A model generated the notes under the pieces. It saw nothing but the letters and a program-made list of their open reading frames with translations. It made no database searches and was not told the DNA's origin. From assembly GCA_020072765.1 (NCBI GenBank), contig JAIQGD010000033.1:35557-99556 (forward strand): DNA of 64,000 bases. The letters run 5' to 3'. Shown one piece after another: positions 45,576 through 55,014 of the stretch; position 1 is the first letter of the stretch, and the number at the start of each line of letters is the position of its first letter. Origin of the DNA: Terriglobia bacterium. Lineage in GTDB: Bacteria > Acidobacteriota > Terriglobia > Acidiferrales > UBA7541. Made by a program: the position numbers and the translations under genes.

Positions 45576-48500
45576 ATGGGGATACGAGTCGGTCTTGACG
45601 TCGGAAGCGTGAGCGTCAAGCTGGCAGCGGTAAGCGCAATTGATCGGTTCGAGGGTTGTGCTGGGCCGGTCGCGGAAGTGAAGAACTTCCATGTTGTTTC
45701 TCCCGAATTGGTACGGCACACAGGCCTGAACCTTCTCATCTCCGACTACCTCCGCACTTTTGGCAATCCCACGCAAGCTGCCCAGGATTTGCTCGCTGGA
45801 TTTCAGGCCGCCTTCGGAGATGTGGACAGCCAGCAAATACGCGTGACCGGCATGTGCGGGCGGAAAGTGGCGGAACTGCTGGGCATCGCTTACGAGAACG
45901 AATTCAAGGCCATAGCCAGGGGAACGTCGGTGTTTTATCCCGGCGTGCGCACGATCTTCGAGATGGGAGGGGAGAGCTCGAAGTACATGCTATTGGACAA
46001 CCCCGGGGCTGAATGCAGCGCCGCGGCGCACCCGCGAGAACGATTCGGCGGAGGCATACTGGATTACTCGACCAGCGGCGAGTGCGCGGCGGGAACGGGT
46101 TCGTTCATCGACCAGCAGGCTTCGCGGCTGCGGTATCGCGTGGAAGAAATCGGCGCGATCGTGTCGCAGGCGAAGACGGCCGCGCGGATTGCGGGGCGGT
46201 GCTCCGTCTTCGCGAAGTCGGACATGATTCACGCGCAGCAGAAGGGCTATGCCACCGATGAAGTGCTGAAGGGACTGTGCGAGGCGGTGGCGCGGAATTT
46301 CAAGAGCAACATTGTGCGGGGCAAGAAGGTAGTCCCGCCGGTGGCGTTTGTGGGCGGCGTATCGCAGAACGCCGGGGTGACGCAGGCTCTGGCGGAGGCA
46401 TTTCATCTCGGCCCGGCGGAAATCCTGGTGCCGGAATTGTACGCGTGGCTCGGCGCCATCGGCGCGGCGTTGCTGGAAGAGGCCGCGTGGCGCAGCGAAG
46501 CGTCCGGGCCGAGAGTCGTGTCGACGGGAGGCGTGGTTGGCGGGCGTGATGCCGCCGCTGCGTCCGCACATGAGCCGCTCGGGCTGGGGAATGTCCTGCT
46601 GCTCCGCGATCGTAGCGAGGCATCGAGGACCGAGCCCTTGCCCGCCGGGAGTGAGCAAAGACTGCCTGTGTTTCTTGGGATTGACGTCGGCTCGGTGAGC
46701 ACCAATCTCGCCGTGCTGGACGAAGCGGGGCGCCTGCTGCACGGCATCTATCTGCGAACGGCGGGACGGCCGATTGAAGTGGTGCAGGACGGGCTGCGGG
46801 AAATCGACCAGCTTTTGGGCTCGCGCATTGATGTGCGCGGCGTGGGCACGACGGGCTCAGGCCGCGAGCTGATTGGAGAATTGGTCGGGGCGGACACCGT
46901 GAACGACGAGATCACCGCGCACAAGACCGGAGCGGTCTATGTCCACGACACGCTCGTGCTGGGGCGCTCGGGCGCGGACGGGGGTAATGCGGGCAACGCT
47001 CTCGGCCCGGTGGACACGATCTTCGAAATCGGCGGCCAGGATTCGAAATTCATCTCGCTCGACCGCGGAGTAGTGGTGGACTTCGCCATGAACGAAGCCT
47101 GCGCCGCGGGCACCGGCTCGTTCCTGGAGGAGCAGGCCGAGCGCATGGGGATTCAAATCAAGGATGAATTCGCGCGCCTGGCGCTGTCCTCGGGCGCTCC
47201 CGCGCGGCTGGGGGAGCGCTGCACGGTGTTCATGGAGCGCGACGTCACCGGCGCGATGCAGCGCGGTGCGAAACTCGAAGATCTGACGGCCGGGCTGGCG
47301 TACTCGGTGGCGTTGAACTATTTGAACCGCGTCGTGCGGGGCCGCAAGATCGGCAACGTGATCTACTTTCAGGGCGGCACGGCATACAACGACGCGGTCG
47401 CGGCGGCATTCTCCCGGCTTCTTGGAAAGCGCATCATTGTGCCTCCGCACAACGGGATCATCGGCGCCATCGGGATGGCGTTGATCGCGCAGCAGGTGAT
47501 GCGAACCCGAACCCGCGCGCACGCCACGCAGGATAACGGCGCACGGCGCGGGCTCGATCGGCGGCAGGGGATTTCGACGTTCCGCGGCTTCGATCTGGAG
47601 CGCACGCCCTTTGAAACGCGCGAATTCGTGTGCAAGGCCTGCTCGAACTACTGTGACATGAAGGAGATCACGGTCGAGGGCCGGAAGACGTATTGGGGCG
47701 ATAAATGCTCGGACAAGTTCCGCAAGCGCGTGCGCACCGACCGCCAGCCGGTGATCGCGGATCTGCTGGCGTTTCGCGATGAAGTGTTGCGCGACGGCCA
47801 TCGGGCGGGGCCGGAAGGCAATGGAGCCCGCGCGCCCTCGCGATCGATGCGCATCGGCGTTCCGCAGGGGATGTATTTCTACGACCGGTTTCCGTTCTGG
47901 CGCGCCTATCTCGAGACGCTGGGATTTGAAGTGGTGGTCTCCGAGCCGACCGACCGGCATATCGCCACCCGCGGCGCGGAGTTGAGCGTGGCGGAGCCGT
48001 GTTTTCCGGTGCAGATCACCCACGGGCACGTGCAGAGGCTGCTCGAGGAAAAACCAGGAGATCGTCCTCTGGACTATGTGCTGTTGCCGAATGTGGTGGA
48101 CATGGAAGCGCCGGCGTCTCCCATCGCCTCGCAACTGTGTCCCTGGAACCAGACCCTTCCGTTCGTGGTGCGATCGGCTCCGGCAATTTTCCCGTGTGCG
48201 CAGAAAGTGCTGGCGCCGACCATCCATTTTCGGCTGGGCCGCGAGCACGTGAAGCGCGAACTGGCGGACTGCTTCGCGGGCCTGGGCGTGAGCCGCAGGG
48301 AGAGCAACGCAGCCGTGGATATTGCCTACCAGGCGCAGGCAACGTTCACCCAGCGGCTGCTCGCGGCGGGACGCGAGGCCTGCGCTGTGCTCGACGAGAC
48401 GCGCGAGCCCGCGATTCTGGTGGTCGGCCGGCCGTACAACATCTACGACCGCAGCAGCAATTGCGATATTCCCCGGAAACTGCGCGACCTGTATGGCGTG

Positions 48501-48818
48501 AACGTGGTGCCGCTGGACTTTCTCCCGCTGGATGAGCATGCCAGCGACGACCTGCATCCCAACATGTTCTGGAATTCGGGGCGGCGGATTCTGGAGGCAG
48601 GGCGCTTCGCCCGCCTCCACGCGAACTTTCATATTCTCTACGTCACGAACTTCAAGTGCGGGCCCGATTCCTTCATCAAGCACTTTCTGCGCGATGTGGC
48701 CGGAGCTCCTTTTCTCGTGCTGCAATTCGACGGGCACGGCAACGATGCCGGCTACTTGACGCGCTGCGAGGCCTATCTCGACAGCAAGGGGGTCTTGCGA
48801 TGTTCTTCTCCCAACTGA
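45576..48818 (+). CDS. Fused tandem ASKHA ATPase plus DUF2229 protein (acyl-CoA dehydratase activase-like)
   Basis: A 1080-residue protein. Residues about 1-310 and 365-640 are two BadF/HgdC-type ASKHA domains (VGLDVGSVSVKLA; LGIDVGSVSTNLA). Each keeps the two cysteines that in HgdC hold an inter-subunit 4Fe-4S cluster: ECAAGTGSF with GRCSVFAKSD, and ACAAGTGSF with ERCTVFMERD. A Cys cluster follows (CKACSNYCDM ... KC, about 685-715). Residues about 758-1080 match the DUF2229 activase-associated domain (FWRAYLETLGFEVVVSEP, AEPCFPVQITHGHV, QLCPW, NFKCGPDSF). Known homologues couple ATP hydrolysis to low-potential electron transfer. The HgdB-like partner gene overlaps its end by 19 bp. A split version lies at 57336-60861. 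Confidence 0.85.
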   Translation: MGIRVGLDVGSVSVKLAAVSAIDRFEGCAGPVAEVKNFHVVSPELVRHTGLNLLISDYLRTFGNPTQAAQDLLAGFQAAFGDVDSQQIRVTGMCGRKVAELLGIAYENEFKAIARGTSVFYPGVRTIFEMGGESSKYMLLDNPGAECSAAAHPRERFGGGILDYSTSGECAAGTGSFIDQQASRLRYRVEEIGAIVSQAKTAARIAGRCSVFAKSDMIHAQQKGYATDEVLKGLCEAVARNFKSNIVRGKKVVPPVAFVGGVSQNAGVTQALAEAFHLGPAEILVPELYAWLGAIGAALLEEAAWRSEASGPRVVSTGGVVGGRDAAAASAHEPLGLGNVLLLRDRSEASRTEPLPAGSEQRLPVFLGIDVGSVSTNLAVLDEAGRLLHGIYLRTAGRPIEVVQDGLREIDQLLGSRIDVRGVGTTGSGRELIGELVGADTVNDEITAHKTGAVYVHDTLVLGRSGADGGNAGNALGPVDTIFEIGGQDSKFISLDRGVVVDFAMNEACAAGTGSFLEEQAERMGIQIKDEFARLALSSGAPARLGERCTVFMERDVTGAMQRGAKLEDLTAGLAYSVALNYLNRVVRGRKIGNVIYFQGGTAYNDAVAAAFSRLLGKRIIVPPHNGIIGAIGMALIAQQVMRTRTRAHATQDNGARRGLDRRQGISTFRGFDLERTPFETREFVCKACSNYCDMKEITVEGRKTYWGDKCSDKFRKRVRTDRQPVIADLLAFRDEVLRDGHRAGPEGNGARAPSRSMRIGVPQGMYFYDRFPFWRAYLETLGFEVVVSEPTDRHIATRGAELSVAEPCFPVQITHGHVQRLLEEKPGDRPLDYVLLPNVVDMEAPASPIASQLCPWNQTLPFVVRSAPAIFPCAQKVLAPTIHFRLGREHVKRELADCFAGLGVSRRESNAAVDIAYQAQATFTQRLLAAGREACAVLDETREPAILVVGRPYNIYDRSSNCDIPRKLRDLYGVNVVPLDFLPLDEHASDDLHPNMFWNSGRRILEAGRFARLHANFHILYVTNFKCGPDSFIKHFLRDVAGAPFLVLQFDGHGNDAGYLTRCEAYLDSKGVLRCSSPN

Positions 48819-50075
48819 GCCGCGGCGGCGCCCCGGCGCCGCCTGGGCCGCTGGCCGGAAAAAAACTGTGGTTGCCGCCGATGTCCGATGCTCCCGCGCG
48901 CGCCCTCGCCGCCGTGTTCCGGTCGCTGGGCGTGGATGCGGAATGCACGCCGCGGTCGGATGCGCGCACCCGAGAGCTCGGCGCGCGCCACACCAACGGC
49001 GACGAGTGCTATCCAACCAAGGTCACCATGGGCGATTATTTGAAAGTGCTGGAGCGGCCGGGAACCGACCCGCGGAAAACCGCCTTCTTGATGGCCACGG
49101 GGCAGGGCCCGTGCCGCTTCGGGCAGTATCTGCCGTACCTGAGATCGGTCCTGGAGACGCTGGGCTACCGCGACGTCACCCTGCTTTCACCCTCGTTCGA
49201 GAATGGCTACAGCGACCTGGGAGAGAATTCCACGCACTTCGTGAGGAGCGGGTGGCGGGCGATTGTCTCTTCGGACATTTTGCGCAAACTGCTGCTGAAG
49301 GCGCGTCCGTATGAAGCCATTCCCGGCGCGGCGGATGCGGTCCATGAGGAATGTGTGCGCGACCTGTGCCGTGTCCTCGAATGTAATCATGGCGGCTATG
49401 GCGCGCAGATGGAACGTCTTCGCGAATGCCTGCTCCGCGCCCACGGGCTGTTCCGCATGCTTCCGAGGCGCAACGGTTATGTGCGTCCCTTGATCGGGAT
49501 CGTGGGGGAGATCTTTTGCCGGCTGAATACGTTCAGCAACGAAGATCTGGTGCGGCGGTTGGAAGAGGCCGGAGCTGAAGTGTGGATGAACGATATCTCC
49601 GAGTGGATCTGGTACACGAACTCCGAGGCGTCGCGCATGTTCCGGCTGCAGGGAAGCCGGTATTCGAAAACGGCGCTGGCGTCATGAGCACGACCTGGTG
49701 TCTCTGTTTCGCGACGAGTTTCGCGGATATGAGGAGCCCGAGGATATTCAGGAGTTGCTCGACTACGCCGAGCCGTATCTTCCCGCGATGAGCACTTCGG
49801 GCGAGATGGTCGTGAACATCGGGAAGACCGTGTATTTTGCCCGCAAGGGCCTGGACGGAGTGATCGACATCAGCCCGTTTACGTGCATGAACGGGATTGT
49901 CTGCGAGGCCATCTATCCGCGCGTCAGCCGCGATAACGCCGGAATTCCGATCCGCAATTTCTACTTTGATGGGACGCAATCGGACCTCGACCGCGACATC
50001 GGCATCTACCTCGAACTGGCGCGCAGTTACCAGCAACGCAAACCCTGGCCCCGGGTTCATTCCTCGGCCGCCTGA
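48800..50075 (+). pseudogene. HgdB-like iron-sulfur protein, frameshifted
   Basis: The first part (48800-49687, 295 aa) has HTNGDECYPTKVTMGDY, QGPCRFGQYLPYL and EVWMNDISEWIWYTN, then stops after SRYSKTALAS. The second part (49698-50075, with a weak GTG start) has LFRDEFRGYEEPEDIQELLD, PFTCMNGIVCEAIYP and NFYFDGTQSDLDRD. Together they equal one 2-hydroxyglutaryl-CoA dehydratase D-component-like protein with three cysteine motifs. Between them the frame changes and a few linker residues seem missing, suggesting a small deletion near 49680-49690. It could be a dead gene, a sequencing error, or two polypeptides. The intact homologue is at 60854. Confidence 0.8.
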
Positions 50076-50216
50076 CGGCTCGGCCCGCCGGCGATTCGTG
50101 CTGTGCGCACGGATGGCCGGCCCGTCTCTCCCGTACGTTCGCCGTTCCGTTTTACGGTGCGGAACGAGTGCGGTACACTCGGCCATTCTGACGAGGCTTT
50201 AGCAGGGAAGACGGGA

Positions 50217-50978
50217 GTGCGAATCGTGGGCCTACTCGAGGAAAAGATTGCGATTGTCACGGGAGCCAGCCGCGGCATCGGCAGAGCGATTGCCGAGGCG
50301 TTTGCGCGCGAGGGCGCTCGGGTGGTGATCTGCGGGCGAAAGCAGGAAACGCTCGACCAGGTGGCGCGGGAGATTGGTCCGGCGGCGAAGCCCATGGCAT
50401 GCCACGTCGGCCGGCTGGAGGAGATCGAGAGCATGGTGGCAGCGGCCACGCGCGAATTCGGGCGCGTGGACATTCTGGTGAACAACGCCGGAACGAACCT
50501 GGCGCACGGGCCGTGCCTCGATATGGACGAGACGCAGTTCGACAAGATGGTGGACGTCAATCTGAAGAGCGCGTTTCGCTTGGTGAAGCTGGTGGCTCCG
50601 GGAATGTGCGCGCGCGGCTCCGGGTCGATTATCAACATCGCTTCGATGTCGGGCCTGCGCCCGCAACATCACAGCCTGCTCTACAGCATGACCAAGGCCG
50701 CTCTGATCATGATGACGCAGTCCTACGCGCTGGAATTGGGGCCCCAAGGGGTGCGCGTGAACGCAATTGCGCCCGGCCTGATTCAGACCTCGCTGAGCGA
50801 GTATTACTGGAAGGACGAGCAGCGCAGCGCGGAGGTGTTTGCGCGGCAGCCCATCCCGCGCATCGGGCAGCCGCGTGAAATTGCCGACGTGGCGTTGCTC
50901 ATGGCGAGCCACCAAGGCTCGTACATGACCGGCCAGACCGTCGTGGTCGACGGCGGCTTTCTTCTATCCTCGCTGTAA
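50217..50978 (+). CDS. Short-chain dehydrogenase/reductase
   Basis: A 253-residue classical SDR: cofactor motif VTGASRGIGRAIAEAF, DILVNNAGTN, catalytic Ser in IINIASMSG, and YxxxK in LLYSMTKAAL. GRKQETL after strand 2 is compatible with NADP(H). C-terminal MTGQTVVVDGGFLLSSL is typical. Start GTG 50217 has AGGGAAG upstream; a GTG at 50226 is also possible. It follows the HgdB-like gene after 141 bp on the same strand, but a link to that pathway is only positional. Confidence 0.88.
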   Translation: MRIVGLLEEKIAIVTGASRGIGRAIAEAFAREGARVVICGRKQETLDQVAREIGPAAKPMACHVGRLEEIESMVAAATREFGRVDILVNNAGTNLAHGPCLDMDETQFDKMVDVNLKSAFRLVKLVAPGMCARGSGSIINIASMSGLRPQHHSLLYSMTKAALIMMTQSYALELGPQGVRVNAIAPGLIQTSLSEYYWKDEQRSAEVFARQPIPRIGQPREIADVALLMASHQGSYMTGQTVVVDGGFLLSSL

Positions 50979-51049
50979 CGGCAGGCGTCTGGTGGCGCCT
51001 GCCAATGCGCGATGACTTTCCCGCGCTGGAAGCCGCATCTGCGAGGAGA

Positions 51050-51550
51050 TCAGCCTTGCAGGTGCGCCTCCAGGAACCACAAGTCCTTGTCTGCGGCACG
51101 CACGATCTCAGTGAACAGATCCGATGTGCCCTGATCGCCGAGTTCGGCCGTGCGGTTGATCGCCGTTCGCGCCGCATTAGCCAGTTGTGCCAATCCCTTG
51201 GACAGCGCCCGGACATGCTGCTCGCCACTCGTGGCGTTCAGGTCATACTCGGGCAGGCTGGATGTGGCCGCCACCAGCCGGGTAGTGCCGAGGGCTATTC
51301 CTCCCAGCGCCGTGATGCGTTCAGCGACGAGATCGGCCTGATCGTCGAGGTGAGTGGCCATGCTGTCGAACAGCGGATGCAAGGAAGCGAAGTTCATCCC
51401 TTTCACGTTCCAGTGGGCTTGCTTGGCCTGTGTCTTCAGGTCGATGGTGTCCGCCAGGCGAGCATTGAGAATGTCGATGACCTCGTTCCGCGCCTTCTCC
51501 ATAAGGTTGACGCTCGTTCCGAATGTACGATGTTGAGTTGCAGCACGCAT
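51050..51550 (-). CDS. dps: Dps-type ferritin (DNA starvation/stress protection)
   Basis: A 166-residue four-helix ferritin-like protein with the Dps ferroxidase signature KQAHWNVKGMNFASLHPLFD followed by HLDDQADLVAERI. The last helix ends DKDLWFLEAHLQG. Dps dodecamers oxidise and store iron and shield DNA. GGAGGAGA lies seven bases before the ATG at 51550. A GTGA-N6-TCAC palindrome at 51680 with a -10-like TAGACT downstream suggests control by a CRP/FNR-type factor. Confidence 0.93.
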   Translation of the reverse strand: MRAATQHRTFGTSVNLMEKARNEVIDILNARLADTIDLKTQAKQAHWNVKGMNFASLHPLFDSMATHLDDQADLVAERITALGGIALGTTRLVAATSSLPEYDLNATSGEQHVRALSKGLAQLANAARTAINRTAELGDQGTSDLFTEIVRAADKDLWFLEAHLQG

Positions 51551-51679
51551 TGCAGATTCTCCTCCTTTCCGAAGTGCCGGATGAAACCGGGCCTTGCAAA
51601 TTGCTGCGACCCGAGGCACGGTAGTGGCTCAATTCACACTACCTAGAACCAGTCTAAGTACTGCCCCCTCACCGCTGCA

Positions 51680-51693
51680 GTGATCTGCGTCAC
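51680..51693 (-). promoter_or_regulatory. CRP/FNR-like site upstream of dps
   Basis: GTGATCTGCGTCAC with flanking A on both sides (AGTGA...TCACA). On the minus strand TAGACT (51651-51656) lies 33 bp from its centre, matching a class II activator arrangement for dps. Confidence 0.5.
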
Positions 51694-51815
51694 AGTGCTG
51701 GCCGCCGGCGAAGATAATGAACACGTGATGCGCCATTCACTTTTCTATTGGATCAAGGAAAGAGAAGGGGCAGGGAGCCCGCAAACGTTGCCACGGCCTT
51801 TGTGATCCCGGTTTT

Positions 51816-51851
51816 GTGAGCCAGGTCACGTCCTTCAGTGACAGGGGTCAT
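51816..51851 (+). promoter_or_regulatory. Two CRP/FNR-like sites upstream of the HlyD operon
   Basis: GTGAGCCAGGTCAC (51816-51829) and the near-match GTGACAGGGGTCAT (51838-51851) have centres 22 bp apart. TATTTG at 51874-51879 is 32 bp from the second centre, again near -41.5, and the HlyD start codon follows at 51908. Confidence 0.5.
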
Positions 51852-51907
51852 ACGGTTAACCGCGCCACTCGGCTATTTGTATAGGGAGCCTTACAAGGAA
51901 AGAGAAT

Positions 51908-53101
51908 ATGAAAGGTCCGGCGATCGACCAGGACTCCACGATCCCGAAGACGGCGGCTGAGGAAGCGCCAGCCCCGGGGTCTGGAGGGGGAACCAGACCG
52001 AAGAGGTGGGTGCAAACTCTACTGATCGCAGGGGTTGCGGAGGCAGCGTTGATCGGACTGTCGCTGCGCATTTTACCGGGACTACTTCGAAAGCCGCCCC
52101 GAGACGTTATCGTCGCCAGTGGAAGAATCGAGGGACGCGAAGTCACTCTGGCCCCCAAAGAGATTCAGGGACGCGTCAAGAGCCTGCGCGTAGACGAGGG
52201 TTATACCGTCAAGAAGGGGCAACTCCTGGCGGAATTGGAATCCGACCAGCTCGACGCGCAGCTCGCGAGTGCCCATGCCAGCGTCGCGACTCTGGATGCG
52301 CAGATCAAGCAAGCCTCGATCGACGTGGCTTACACCACCAAGAACACAGCTGCTTCCGCAGCCGCCGCCGAGGCGGCTGTGAGCAGCGCGAAGGCCCGTC
52401 TCGCGCATTCGAAAGCTGTGCTGACCAACACGAGCGCGGAATATCAGCGCGCGCTGGGCCTCTACAATCAAGGCGTCGTTTCCAAGAGCGCCTTGGACGC
52501 GGCGACGATGAACTACCAGACAAGCCAAGCCGATGTCGAGGCATCCGAAAAGGAACTCGCGCAGGCGGAAGCGAATCTCAAGGTCGCAGAGGCCGCGAGG
52601 GACACGGTGGAGCTGAAGGTTCAGCAACTGCGGGCGTTGCAACAGAGCCGTCAATCGGCCCTGGCACAGCTCGGTGTAGCTCAGGCCAACATCGCGGAGC
52701 GCAATATCTACGCTCCGGCGGACGGGACGATACTTGCGAGGCCGGTCGAAGTGGGCGATGTCGTCACTCCGGGTGCTCCGCTTTTCGTGATGGTGGATAT
52801 GAACCGGCTGTACGTGAAGGTCTACATTCCCGAGCCCGATATCCCGAAGATTAAGTTGGGAGACCGAGCGGAAGTGACCGTGGACGCTTTTCCTGGCAGG
52901 AAATTCGAGGCGCGGGTCACCAAAGTCTACCAACAGGCTGAATTTACTCCGAAGAATGTGGAGACCAAGGAAGAGCGCGTAAAGCTCGTGTTCGGCGTCG
53001 AGCTGACATTTGTGAACCCGGAAGGAATTCTTAAGCCGGGGATGCCCGCCGATGGCGCCATCCATTGGAAGGCGGTGCCGCCCCAGCAAGGATCGAAATG
53101 A
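51908..53101 (+). CDS. HlyD-type adaptor of an ABC-2 export operon
   Basis: A 397-residue membrane-fusion protein: a cytoplasmic Pro-rich start, one helix (LIAGVAEAALIGLSLRIL), lipoyl halves (GRVKSLRVDEGYTVKKGQLL; YAPADGTILARPVEVGDVVT) and a long coiled-coil hairpin rich in AQAEA/KSALDAAT. It resembles YbhG/YhiI adaptors of ABC-2 exporters. AAGGAAAGAG precedes the ATG. The next gene starts in its stop codon (ATGA), so the four-gene operon is tightly coupled. Confidence 0.88.
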   Translation: MKGPAIDQDSTIPKTAAEEAPAPGSGGGTRPKRWVQTLLIAGVAEAALIGLSLRILPGLLRKPPRDVIVASGRIEGREVTLAPKEIQGRVKSLRVDEGYTVKKGQLLAELESDQLDAQLASAHASVATLDAQIKQASIDVAYTTKNTAASAAAAEAAVSSAKARLAHSKAVLTNTSAEYQRALGLYNQGVVSKSALDAATMNYQTSQADVEASEKELAQAEANLKVAEAARDTVELKVQQLRALQQSRQSALAQLGVAQANIAERNIYAPADGTILARPVEVGDVVTPGAPLFVMVDMNRLYVKVYIPEPDIPKIKLGDRAEVTVDAFPGRKFEARVTKVYQQAEFTPKNVETKEERVKLVFGVELTFVNPEGILKPGMPADGAIHWKAVPPQQGSK

Positions 53102-55014
53102 CGCCGGAATCTCAGCCGGTTATTGACGTCAAAAGACTGGGGCGATTTTATGGGCGCCGCAAGAGGGTGCAGGCGATCCGAGACGTTTCGTTCGAGGTTG
53201 GCCGCGGGGAAATTTTCGGCCTGATTGGTCCCGACGGAGCCGGTAAGACCAGTATCATTCAGATCCTGGCGGGCGTGCTGAGCGCCGATCAAGGCTCGGT
53301 GGCGGTGGGTGGAGTCGACGTTGTCGCCGATCCTGAGGCGGTGAAAAGCCGAGTCGGCTACATGCCCCAAGGGCTCGGCGTGAACCTTTATGAAAGCCTC
53401 TCGGCCGCCGAGAACATCGACTTCTTCCGGGATTTGCGAAAACTGCCCGAAGACGCCTACCGAAGGAATCGCGCTGATCTTCTGAGCATGACCCGCCTCG
53501 AGCCCTTCCTGAGCCGGCGCGCGGGCAATCTTTCCGGCGGGATGCGCCAAAAGCTCGCTCTGATCTGCACGCTGATCCATTTGCCCGACTTGATTCTTCT
53601 GGACGAGCCCACGACAGGTGTGGACCCCATTTCCCGGCAAGATTTCTGGCACATCATCCGGCGACTGGTGGAAGAGCGACAGGTGACCGTACTGCTCAGC
53701 ACGTCTTACATGGACGAGGCCGAACGTTGCCATCGGATCGGACTGCTTCACTCGGGCGCGATCCTCTGGCAAGGGACGCCGGGGGAAATCAAACAGAAGG
53801 CAGAAGGACGCTACGCCAGGATCACCGCGGAACCACAGACGGCCGCCCTCCATATTCTTCGCAACCGGAGCGATGTGACGTCCACGGAAGTCTTCGGGGA
53901 AGAAATCCACATCCGATTTGGGGGGGATTTGAAGGAGATGGAAGCGGGTTTGAGTGCCGAAAAGATCGACGTTCGCCAAATCTCACCTCTGGAACCGACT
54001 CTCGAAGACGTCTTCTTGCAGCTTCTGACCACGGGAAAATCGCAAGCACCCAGGCTTCCTCTTCCTCCGTCACGCGAACGCATCAGTCCGGTCACGATTG
54101 AATGCCGCGGGCTGACTCGCCGGTTTGGCGAGTTCGTGGCCGTGGACAACGTCGACCTTCACGTCGAACGGGGAGAGATTTTTGGTCTGCTCGGCCCGAA
54201 CGGGGCGGGCAAGACCACTGTGATCAAAATGATGTGCGGACTGCTGGGGCCGACCGCCGGTGTAATTCGCGTGGCCGGATTGGACATCAAGACGGAGAAG
54301 GAGCGCGTGTGGACGCAGATCGGTTACATGTCGCAGCACTTTTCGCTGTATCGGGATCTGAGCGTGAAGCAGAACTTGCGGCTGTACGCGGACCTGTACG
54401 GCGTGCGGGATGTGAAATTCAGCGACGTGACGGCGTCCCTGGGGCTCGAACCGTTCGAGTCGCGGCTGGCGGGAGACCTGCCTGCCGGGCTACGGCAACG
54501 ATTGTCCTTGCTCTGTGCCGTGCTGCACAGACCCCCCGTGCTGTTTCTGGACGAGCCTACCTCGGGCGTTGACCCTCCGGCGCGCCGGACTTTTTGGGAT
54601 CTGATCTATTCGCTGTCGCGCGAATCATCCGTCACCGTGCTGGTATCGACGCACTACATGGACGAGGCCGCGCACTGCGATCGGCTCGGCCTGATGGATC
54701 AAGGGCGTTTGATCGCGGTGGATTCGCCGCCGGCGCTCAAACAGGCATCGGAGCGCCATTCCGGGAAGATGCTCGCGATTCGCGCGCCGAAGTTACGAGT
54801 GGCGTTCGACGCCATTGTGTCCGGTTTTCCTATGGCTGTCCTTTACGGGGATAGCATTCACGTGCGAAGCCTCGATCCCGTGGTCGACGAGCGGAAGGCT
54901 TTGTCGTTGTTGAGCCGCTCCGGCATCACGGGCGCGGAGATCAGTTCACCGGCTCTCTCGATGGACGAAACGTTCATCGATTTCATCCGCCGTGGGGAGA
55001 GGGTCCATGCATAG
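53098..55014 (+). CDS. ABC exporter ATPase with two fused nucleotide-binding domains (YbhF-like)
   Basis: A 638-residue protein with two complete ABC domains. NBD1: GPDGAGKTS, LSGGMRQKLALI, LILLDEPTTGVD. NBD2: GPNGAGKTT, PAGLRQRLSLL (a degenerate signature), VLFLDEPTSGVD and STHYMDEAAH. The fused layout matches YbhF and the RbbA-like exporters that work with two ABC-2 permeases and an HlyD adaptor. NBD1 has Asp instead of the common Asn in GPDGAGKT. It overlaps the adaptor by 4 bp and the first permease by 8 bp. Confidence 0.9.
   Translation: MTPESQPVIDVKRLGRFYGRRKRVQAIRDVSFEVGRGEIFGLIGPDGAGKTSIIQILAGVLSADQGSVAVGGVDVVADPEAVKSRVGYMPQGLGVNLYESLSAAENIDFFRDLRKLPEDAYRRNRADLLSMTRLEPFLSRRAGNLSGGMRQKLALICTLIHLPDLILLDEPTTGVDPISRQDFWHIIRRLVEERQVTVLLSTSYMDEAERCHRIGLLHSGAILWQGTPGEIKQKAEGRYARITAEPQTAALHILRNRSDVTSTEVFGEEIHIRFGGDLKEMEAGLSAEKIDVRQISPLEPTLEDVFLQLLTTGKSQAPRLPLPPSRERISPVTIECRGLTRRFGEFVAVDNVDLHVERGEIFGLLGPNGAGKTTVIKMMCGLLGPTAGVIRVAGLDIKTEKERVWTQIGYMSQHFSLYRDLSVKQNLRLYADLYGVRDVKFSDVTASLGLEPFESRLAGDLPAGLRQRLSLLCAVLHRPPVLFLDEPTSGVDPPARRTFWDLIYSLSRESSVTVLVSTHYMDEAAHCDRLGLMDQGRLIAVDSPPALKQASERHSGKMLAIRAPKLRVAFDAIVSGFPMAVLYGDSIHVRSLDPVVDERKALSLLSRSGITGAEISSPALSMDETFIDFIRRGERVHA

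Noticed and set aside
46857-49016. 719-codon minus-strand frame opposite the ASKHA gene
   Set aside because: It has no recognisable motif and mirrors a frame with conserved ATPase and cysteine motifs.
45576-50075. Classical 2-hydroxyglutaryl-CoA dehydratase pathway
   Set aside because: No second dehydratase subunit, CoA transferase or hydroxyglutarate dehydrogenase gene is present, so the pathway name is not supported.
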